A program made the translations under genes and the position numbers. Shown in pieces: positions 58,039-64,000 of a DNA stretch of 64,000 nucleotides. The notes below the pieces were generated by a model that saw only the letters and a program-made list of their open reading frames with translations, was not told the DNA's origin and made no database searches. This stretch comes from Pseudomonas quebecensis (GTDB lineage: Bacteria > Pseudomonadota > Gammaproteobacteria > Pseudomonadales > Pseudomonadaceae), in NCBI RefSeq assembly GCF_026410085.1, contig NZ_CP112866.1, forward strand, positions 3,533,001 to 3,597,000. The letters run 5' to 3'. Numbering within the stretch: the stretch's first letter is position 1; every line of letters begins with the position of its first letter.

Positions 58039-59390
58039 TCCGTCGCCTGTCCCTGGCCAGCCGCCTGGCGCTGTTGTTTGCCGCCTGCACCGCGGTGGTT
58101 TCACTGCTGGCCGGGGTGCTGTTCAATCAGGCCAGCGAGGCGCATTTTCTTGAACTTGACCAGCAGTTGCTCGATAGCAAGCTGATTGCGCTGCGCGCCG
58201 CCCTGCAAGGCGTCGACACCCAGCAGGCATTGGCTCAACGCGCACCCCAACTGCAGGCCGAACTCAGCCGCCAACCCGATCTGGCCCTGCGCATCACGGC
58301 TGCCGGGCAGGATTGGTTCGACAGCGCGACGAGTATTAGTTTGCCGCAATCATCCGGGCTGCATAGCCTGCAACACGCCGGTACGGATTACCGGGTGTAC
58401 AACGCGCCGTTAATTGCAGAGCAGCCCGATTCGCCGCAATTGAGCCTGGTGCTCGACATCACCCATCACCAGCATTTCCTGCAGCGCATGCAGCACCTGA
58501 TCTGGCTCACCGTCGGCCTGTCGGCGCTGGCCACCGCCCTGCTCGGCGCCTGGGCCGCGCGCAGCGGTCTACGGCCTTTGCGGCGCATGGGGGAAGTCGC
58601 GGCCAGCGTGTCGGCCAACTCCCTCACCCAGCGCCTGCCCCAGCAACAGATGCCGGCCGAACTGGCGGAACTGGCCCAGGCCTTCAACGCCATGCTCGGC
58701 CGCCTGGACGACGCGTTCCAGCGCCTCTCGGCGTTCTCCGCCGATATCGCCCACGAATTGCGCACACCGCTGTCGAACCTGCTGACCCACACCCAGGTCA
58801 TCCTTACCCAGCCGCGCCCGCTGGAGGATTACCGCGAGGCGCTGCACAGCAACCTTGAAGAGCTGCAATGGATGGCGCAGCTGGTCAACGACATGTTGTA
58901 CCTGGCCAAGGCCGACCATGGCTTGCTGATGCCCAAGCGCGAGCCCCTGGCGCTGGTGGATGAAGTCGACGCCGTGCTCGAATTCTTCGCCCTGCTGGCC
59001 GAAGACGCGACGGTGCATCTGGTTCGCGAGGGCACGGCCGATACACGCGGTGATCGCGGCATGTTGCGCCGGGCGTTGTCGAATCTGCTGGATAACGCGC
59101 TGCGTTTTACCCCGCCCGGCGGCGAAGTGCGAGTGACGCTGACCGAGGATGGGCGCGCAGTGACGATGGCGGTGCAGAACACCGGCGAAGGCATCCCGGC
59201 GCAGCAGTTATCGAAATTATTCGACCGTTTCTACCGAGCAGACCCGGCGCGACGCGAAGGCAGCAGCGAGCATGCCGGACTGGGCTTGGCGATTACCCAG
59301 TCAATCGTACGGGCCCACGGGGGGCGGATTTTTTGTGAATCCGCGGCTGGAGTGACAAGGTTTGTGATTGAGTTGCCCAGAGTGAATTGA
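58029..59390 (+). CDS. copS: Copper-sensing histidine kinase CopS
   Basis: The 453-residue protein has two membrane segments (about 10-32 and 158-178) around a periplasmic sensor domain with the His cluster ITHHQHF near its end. A HAMP domain, the phospho-acceptor His242 ([12 protein letters not shown]) and an HATPase domain ([17 protein letters not shown]) follow. It starts at a GTG that overlaps the copR stop. It is the heavy-metal type of sensor kinase and phosphorylates CopR when periplasmic copper rises. Confidence 0.9.
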   Translation: MQLIRRLSLASRLALLFAACTAVVSLLAGVLFNQASEAHFLELDQQLLDSKLIALRAALQGVDTQQALAQRAPQLQAELSRQPDLALRITAAGQDWFDSATSISLPQSSGLHSLQHAGTDYRVYNAPLIAEQPDSPQLSLVLDITHHQHFLQRMQHLIWLTVGLSALATALLGAWAARSGLRPLRRMGEVAASVSANSLTQRLPQQQMPAELAELAQAFNAMLGRLDDAFQRLSAFSADIAHELRTPLSNLLTHTQVILTQPRPLEDYREALHSNLEELQWMAQLVNDMLYLAKADHGLLMPKREPLALVDEVDAVLEFFALLAEDATVHLVREGTADTRGDRGMLRRALSNLLDNALRFTPPGGEVRVTLTEDGRAVTMAVQNTGEGIPAQQLSKLFDRFYRADPARREGSSEHAGLGLAITQSIVRAHGGRIFCESAAGVTRFVIELPRVN

Positions 59391-59409
59391 TGCAAGATGG
59401 GCCGGCCCT

Positions 59410-59494
59410 ATCGGGGGCAAGCCCCCTCCCACATTCGACCGTACGCTTCCTGAATAAACGCGATCAACTGTGGGAGGGGGCTCGCCCCCGATAG
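59410..59494. repeat. REP pair (REPIN) between copS and lolE
   Basis: Left copy ATCGGGGGCAAGCCCCCTCCCACA and right copy TGTGGGAGGGGGCTCGCCCCCGAT are inverted and 34 bases apart. It separates two convergent genes. Confidence 0.9.
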
Positions 59495-59506
59495 CGGTCT
59501 CAATGA

Positions 59507-60751
59507 CTACGAATATCTCAGCGCATGCGCCGGCTCGATCTTCGCCGCCCGGTACGCTGGGTAAATGGTCGCCAGAAAGCTCAGTACAAAGCCGGCCGAG
59601 CAGATCAACAGCACATCCCCGCCTTGCAGCTCGGACGGCAAGTTGCTGACAAAGTACACATCCGAACTGAAGATATGCTGCCCGGTCACGCGCTCCAGCC
59701 ACCCCACCAGTTCACTCACGTTCAACGCCGCGATCACGCCGAGCACGCCGCCGATCAAGGTGCCGACGATCCCGATCACCGTGCCCTGCACCATAAAGAT
59801 CGCCATGATCTGGCGCGGCGTGGCGCCGATGGTGCGCAGAATCGCGATGTCCGCGCCCTTGTCGTTCACCACCATGATCAACGTAGCGATGATATTGAAC
59901 GCGGCCACGGCGACAATCATCAGCAGCAACAGGCCGATCATGGTCTTTTCCATTTTCATCGCGCTGAACAGACTGCCCTGAGTGTGGGTCCAGTCATCGG
60001 CCTTGTAGCCCGCGCCCAGGCTGGCGGCAATGTCCGCCGACACTTTGGGCGCGGCGTACAGGTCTTTCACCGCCAGGCGTACGCTCTGCACCTGGTTCGG
60101 CTGCCAATGTTGAATCTCGGCGGCGTCGGCCATGTTGATCAGGGCCATGGAGCCATCCAGCTCGGCGCCGACCTTGAAGATCCCCACTACATTCAACCGC
60201 TGCATGCGCGGGGTGATGCCGCCAGGCGCGCTGCTGAGTTCCGGCACGATCAGGGTCAGCTTGTCGCCCACATTGAGGCGGAAACGCCGCGCGGTGATCT
60301 CACCGACCACCACGCCGAACTCGCCCGGCCTCAGGTCTTCCAGTTTGCCGCGCACGATATGCTGGGCCACGATCGACACCTTGCCTTCCTGGGCCGGATC
60401 GACGCCGCTGATTTCGATGGGCTGCATGGCGCCCTTGTAGGAGAACATGCCGTCCATTTGCGTGAAAGGCACCGCAGCCGTGACCTGCGGGTTCTTCATC
60501 GCAGCGGCCGCCACCGGCTGCCAATCGTCGATCGGTTTTACGCCGACGACGGTCGCATGGGGCACCATGCCGAGGATGCGCGAACTCATTTCGCGCTGGA
60601 AGCCGTTCATCACCGACAGCACCACGATCATCGCCAGCACGCCCAGGGCGAGCCCGATCATGGATGTCATGGAGATGAACGACACAAAGCGATTGCGGCG
60701 CTTGGCGCGGGTATAGCGCGTGCCGATGAAAATCGATAACGGTCTGAACAT
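59507..60751 (-). CDS. lolE: Lipoprotein-releasing permease LolE
   Basis: The 414-residue permease has the MacB/FtsX-type layout: a first membrane segment ([23 protein letters not shown]), a large periplasmic domain and three C-terminal segments ([38 protein letters not shown]). It forms, with LolC and LolD, the complex that extracts lipoproteins from the inner membrane and passes them to LolA. It is a paralogue of LolC upstream; both share the start [18 protein letters not shown]. Confidence 0.9.
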   Translation of the reverse strand: MFRPLSIFIGTRYTRAKRRNRFVSFISMTSMIGLALGVLAMIVVLSVMNGFQREMSSRILGMVPHATVVGVKPIDDWQPVAAAAMKNPQVTAAVPFTQMDGMFSYKGAMQPIEISGVDPAQEGKVSIVAQHIVRGKLEDLRPGEFGVVVGEITARRFRLNVGDKLTLIVPELSSAPGGITPRMQRLNVVGIFKVGAELDGSMALINMADAAEIQHWQPNQVQSVRLAVKDLYAAPKVSADIAASLGAGYKADDWTHTQGSLFSAMKMEKTMIGLLLLMIVAVAAFNIIATLIMVVNDKGADIAILRTIGATPRQIMAIFMVQGTVIGIVGTLIGGVLGVIAALNVSELVGWLERVTGQHIFSSDVYFVSNLPSELQGGDVLLICSAGFVLSFLATIYPAYRAAKIEPAHALRYS

Positions 60752-60773
60752 TCGCGTGCACCGCCTGAAAAAA

Positions 60774-60803
60774 TGAAAAAGCCCGACGCCAGGCGCCGGG
60801 CTG
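60774..60803 (-). terminator. Intrinsic terminator inside the lolCDE operon, between lolD and lolE
   Basis: On the minus strand AGCCCGGCGCC / GGCGTCGGGCT folds with one G-U pair and is followed by five T's. It lies in the 61-base gap between lolD and lolE, so lolE may be made at a lower level or from its own promoter. Confidence 0.7.
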
Positions 60804-60812
60804 GAAAACGGG

Positions 60813-61496
60813 TCAGATGGCGACCAGATGACCTTCCTGCAGATGCAGCACGCGGTCCATCTGCCGGGCCATGCTCATGTCATGGGTCACCACCAGGAAC
60901 GCGGTGCGCATCTGGGTGCTCAACTCCAGCATCAAGTCCTTGATGCCTTGGGCGGTGTGGGAGTCGAGGTTGCCGGTGGGCTCATCGAGCATCACCAGGC
61001 CGGGGTTGTTCACCAGGGCGCGGGCAATCGCTACGCGCTGGCGCTCGCCCCCGGACAACTCCGCCGGTTTATGCTCCAGACGGTGACCGAGGCCGACACG
61101 CTCCAGCAGCGCCGTGGCGCGTTGGCGGGCCTCGGGGATCGCGGTCTTGCCGATCAGCAACGGCATGCACACGTTCTCCAGGGCGGTGAATTCCGGCAAC
61201 AGGTGGTGAAACTGGTAGACAAAACCCAGCGACCGATTGCGCAGCTGGCCACGGGCCTTCTCACCGAGAGCCGACAGCTCTTCACCGGCCAGCCACACAC
61301 TGCCCTGGGACGGCGTATCAAGGCCGCCCAACAGGTTGAGCAACGTACTTTTACCGGAACCCGAACTGCCGACAATCGCCACGCGCTCGCCCGGGTGCAG
61401 TTCAAGCTGCAGGTTGGAGAGCACCACCACGGATTCCGGGCCTTCCTCATAGGATTTGCCCAGGTTACGGCAGCTCAAAATTGCTTTTTCACTCAT
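60813..61496 (-). CDS. lolD: Lipoprotein-releasing ATPase LolD
   Basis: The 227-residue ABC ATPase has Walker [10 protein letters not shown], the LolD-type signature [15 protein letters not shown], Walker [13 protein letters not shown] and the switch THDMSMAR. It drives lipoprotein release by LolC/LolE. An alternative start at 61511 would overlap the lolC stop. The operon order lolC-lolD-lolE is that of most gammaproteobacteria. Confidence 0.93.
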   Translation of the reverse strand: MSEKAILSCRNLGKSYEEGPESVVVLSNLQLELHPGERVAIVGSSGSGKSTLLNLLGGLDTPSQGSVWLAGEELSALGEKARGQLRNRSLGFVYQFHHLLPEFTALENVCMPLLIGKTAIPEARQRATALLERVGLGHRLEHKPAELSGGERQRVAIARALVNNPGLVMLDEPTGNLDSHTAQGIKDLMLELSTQMRTAFLVVTHDMSMARQMDRVLHLQEGHLVAI

Positions 61497-61503
61497 GCCC
61501 GAT

Positions 61504-62754
61504 TCACTCATAACGTAAGGCCTGTGCTGGCTGGGTGCGTGCCGCGCGCCAGGCTGGATACAGGGTGGCAAGGAAACTCAGGACCAACGCCGCCCCGCCC
61601 ACCATCAACACATCCTGGGCCTGAACCTGGGACGGTAAGTAGTCGATGAAATACACGTCGGCGTTGAGAAATTTGTGACCGATCAGGGTTTCCAGGCCGG
61701 CGATGGCCGCGCTGACGTTGAGCGCGGCGAGGATGCCGACGGCGGTGCCGATCAAGGTGCCGACCACGCCGATCACGGTGCCCTGCACCATGAAGATCGC
61801 CATGATCTGCCCCGGCGTGGCGCCCAGGGTGCGCAGGATGGCGATATCGCCTTTCTTGTCGTTGACCACCATCACCAGGGTGGAAATGATGTTGAACGCT
61901 GCAACGGCGACGATCAGCAGCAGCAACAGGCCGATCATGGCTTTTTCCATGCGGATGGCCTGGTACAGGTTGCCGTGGGTGCGGGTCCAGTCGCGGGCGT
62001 AATACTCGGTTTCACCCAAGTGCTGGGCGATTTCCCAGGCACCGCGCGGCGCGTCGAACAGATCGCTGAATTTCAGGCGCAGGCCCTGCACCTGATCCGG
62101 CTGCCAGCGATGCAGGCGGGCCAGGTCGGTGAGATTGGTCAGGCCGAGGTAGCCGTCGATTTCACCGGCGCCGACGTGGAACGTGCCGACCACGGTAAAG
62201 CGCTTCATGCGTGGGAACATACCGGCCGGGGTGACCGTGACTTCCGGGGCGACGAAGGTGAGCTTGTCGCCGATGCCCACGCCGAGCTTGGCTGCGGCCT
62301 TGTCACCGATGACGATGCCAAAACTGCCGGGCGCCAGGTCGTCAAGCCTGCCCTGCAGCATGAACCGGTCGATGATCGAGACCTTGCGCTCCTGGGCCGG
62401 GTCGATGGCGTTGAGCAGGATTTTCTGCACCTTGCCATCATTGGTCAGCAACCCCTGCATCTGAGTGAACGGCGCAACGGCCACCACCTTGGGGTTCTGC
62501 TTGACCTTGTCGGCCAGGCTCTGCCAGTCGCCGATGGGCTCGCTGGCTTCGATGGTCGCATGGGGCACCATGCCCAGCACGCGGGTGCGCATCTCATGAT
62601 CGAAGCCGTTCATCACCGACAGCACCACGATCATCACAACCACGCCCAAGGCGAGCCCGATCATCGAGGTCAAGGAAATGAACGACACAAAATGATTGCG
62701 GCGCTTTGCACGGGTATAACGCGTGCCGATAAATACGAAGAGAGGTCTGAACAT
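61504..62754 (-). CDS. lolC: Lipoprotein-releasing permease LolC
   Basis: The 416-residue permease shares the N-terminus and C-terminal membrane segments of LolE ([40 protein letters not shown]). As the first gene of the operon it is called LolC, but LolC and LolE are not separable by sequence alone. Its stop precedes the lolD start by 7 bases. It is divergent from a PilZ-domain gene. Confidence 0.9.
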   Translation of the reverse strand: MFRPLFVFIGTRYTRAKRRNHFVSFISLTSMIGLALGVVVMIVVLSVMNGFDHEMRTRVLGMVPHATIEASEPIGDWQSLADKVKQNPKVVAVAPFTQMQGLLTNDGKVQKILLNAIDPAQERKVSIIDRFMLQGRLDDLAPGSFGIVIGDKAAAKLGVGIGDKLTFVAPEVTVTPAGMFPRMKRFTVVGTFHVGAGEIDGYLGLTNLTDLARLHRWQPDQVQGLRLKFSDLFDAPRGAWEIAQHLGETEYYARDWTRTHGNLYQAIRMEKAMIGLLLLLIVAVAAFNIISTLVMVVNDKKGDIAILRTLGATPGQIMAIFMVQGTVIGVVGTLIGTAVGILAALNVSAAIAGLETLIGHKFLNADVYFIDYLPSQVQAQDVLMVGGAALVLSFLATLYPAWRAARTQPAQALRYE

Positions 62755-62848
62755 GTCGGGGCTTGTTCGGAGGAAAAGAAGACGTCCCGGTGGCGGGGTC
62801 TGGTAAGCAGCTTTACACTCAGACCATTACCGCCAGCTGGGGTTCGCC

Positions 62849-63433
62849 ATGACGACATTAGATGAAGAAGAGCGCCGCGAATACTACCGTATCGATGACA
62901 TGATCGCACTTCAAATCAAAAGCCTGTCTGCCCCTGAAGCAGCCAGCAAGGAAGTATTGCTGGATGATTCACCGCTGTTCAACCTGCTCAGTGAATTGCA
63001 CCTGAGCGAATTCGAAGCCCAGCACCTGTTGCGCCAGATCAGCGAGAAAGATCGCAGCCTGGCGGCGTTCCTCAAAGTCCAGAACAAACGCCTGGATCTG
63101 CTCAGCCAAATCATGGCCCGTGGCCTGTTGGACGAAGTCGGCGCCCCGCAGCCGGTGATCATCTCCGAAGGCGGTATCGACTTCCAGCACCCCTCATCGT
63201 TGCCTGTCGGCGCGCACCTGGCGGTCAAGCTGGTGCTGATGCCCCAGGCCCTGGGCCTGCTGCTGCGCGCCAAGGTTACCCATTGCGACGCCAAGGGCGA
63301 GGGCTTCGATGTGGGCACGGAATTCGAATCCATGACCGATGCCCAACGCCAGTTGCTGGCGCGCTACATCCTGCAGAAGCAAGCCCAGGAACGGCGCCTG
63401 GCGCGGGAAAAAAGCGACGCCCAGGCCACCTGA
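62849..63433 (+). CDS. PilZ-domain protein
   Basis: The 194-residue protein has an N-terminal RREYYRIDD (RxxxR of PilZ), a helical middle (about 45-100) and a C-terminal PilZ barrel with VIISEGGIDF (in the place of D/NxSxxG). It probably binds c-di-GMP. It is divergent from lolC and followed 44 bases later by the glycerophosphodiesterase gene. The position next to lolCDE is conserved in Pseudomonas. Confidence 0.82.
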   Translation: MTTLDEEERREYYRIDDMIALQIKSLSAPEAASKEVLLDDSPLFNLLSELHLSEFEAQHLLRQISEKDRSLAAFLKVQNKRLDLLSQIMARGLLDEVGAPQPVIISEGGIDFQHPSSLPVGAHLAVKLVLMPQALGLLLRAKVTHCDAKGEGFDVGTEFESMTDAQRQLLARYILQKQAQERRLAREKSDAQAT

Positions 63434-63477
63434 ATTCGTATACATCCCGCCGGACGATCCGGCGAAAAGGAGCAACT

Positions 63478-64000
63478 GTGACCCTGATTTACGGCCACCG
63501 CGGTGCCAAAGGCGAAGCACCGGAAAACACCCTGACCAGCTTTCAACAATGCCTCAAGCACGGTGTACGCCGCTGCGAACTGGACTTGCACCTGTCCATG
63601 GACGGCGAGCTGATGGTTATCCACGACCCGACCCTCAAACGCACGGCTGACCGTCGCGGCAAGGTGGTCGACTATTCGGCAGCCGACCTGGTGAAAATGG
63701 ACGCGCGCAAGGGCGGTCCCGGCTGGCTCACGCCCTGCCCCATTCCACGCCTGGAGGCGTTGTTCGAACAGTGCGACTTCGATCACTGGCAACTGGAAGT
63801 CAAAAGCGCCTCGCGCACTCGCGCGGCGACCACCGTATTGGCAATCCGTGAAATGGCCGTGCGCTTTGGCCTGATGGACAAGGTCACTGTGACCTCCAGC
63901 TCGCGGGAAGTGCTCAAGGCCGCCGTGGAGCTCACGCCGGACCTGTCACGCGGGCTGGTGGCCGAATACGCCTGGCTCGACCCATTGAAAGTCGCGCAGA
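63478..64000 (+). CDS. Glycerophosphodiester phosphodiesterase, C-terminus beyond the window
   Basis: A GTG at 63478, after an AAAGGAG ribosome-binding site, starts (M)TLIYGHRGAKGEAPENTL, the GDPD motif with the catalytic HRG and ENT. ELDLHLSMDGELMVIHDPTL carries the metal ligands and the second catalytic histidine (HDP). Glycerophosphodiesters are cut to glycerol-3-phosphate and an alcohol. There is no signal peptide, so it is of the cytoplasmic UgpQ type. The frame is open to the window end (174 codons). Confidence 0.9.
   Translation, partial: MTLIYGHRGAKGEAPENTLTSFQQCLKHGVRRCELDLHLSMDGELMVIHDPTLKRTADRRGKVVDYSAADLVKMDARKGGPGWLTPCPIPRLEALFEQCDFDHWQLEVKSASRTRAATTVLAIREMAVRFGLMDKVTVTSSSREVLKAAVELTPDLSRGLVAEYAWLDPLKVAQ

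Overview
The window is a GC-rich chromosomal segment of a Pseudomonas of the fluorescens group. The evidence is conserved gene order: gyrA-serC-pheA-hisC-tyrA/aroA-cmk-rpsA, the mtnA/mtaD-ubiG-mupP-yciK block, tal-rssC-rssB-PilZ-mlaA, queF-copRS and lolCDE. A fused TyrA-AroA, a FabV enoyl reductase and many REP hairpins of the GTGGGAG / GGGGGCAAGCCCCC type also point there. No tRNA, rRNA, CRISPR array, prophage or intact insertion sequence is visible.

Layout. 1-11.3 kb (minus strand) is the amino-acid/translation supraoperon with gyrA upstream. 11.7-16.5 kb holds methylthioadenosine salvage (mtnA, mtaD), ubiquinone synthesis (ubiG), peptidoglycan recycling (mupP) and a YciK-type reductase. 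16.6-24.7 kb is a locus for sensing and importing peptide-like plant signals: a proline-iminopeptidase-like gene heads a five-gene peptide ABC transporter operon, a LuxR solo is divergent from it, and a second iminopeptidase gene follows. Two 20-bp lux-box-like palindromes sit at the two promoters. 24.7-29.7 kb looks like a purine uptake block: NCS2 permease, Tsx-like porin, and PunC/PunR homologues. 29.7-37.4 kb holds argD-like, a LysR gene, a decayed HAD gene, fabV, an AspH-type hydroxylase, ppnN and a VapBC-type toxin-antitoxin pair.

37.5-41.4 kb is a compact, apparently uncharacterised cluster on the minus strand: EgtD-like methyltransferase, an unannotated 51-codon Cys-containing ORF, a 2OG-Fe(II) oxygenase and an EamA exporter, with a divergent LysR regulator. 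41.5-45.6 kb carries mqo, an MFS transporter, a small lipoprotein and a DUF6124 gene with a structured leader. 45.9-49.2 kb is an AT-richer accessory island. It has IS21-like terminal-repeat remnants, an S-type-pyocin-like bacteriocin with its immunity gene and a perfect LexA box, and a frameshifted ParE toxin relic. From 49.2 kb the core genome resumes: dusA, tal, rssB/rssC, PilZ, mlaA, queF, a CopRS copper system with a cupredoxin, lolCDE, another PilZ gene and a glycerophosphodiesterase running off the right edge.

The most interesting items are the lux-box-flanked LuxR-solo/iminopeptidase/peptide-transporter locus, the methyltransferase/small-ORF/oxygenase/exporter cluster, and the SOS-controlled bacteriocin island with its relics.
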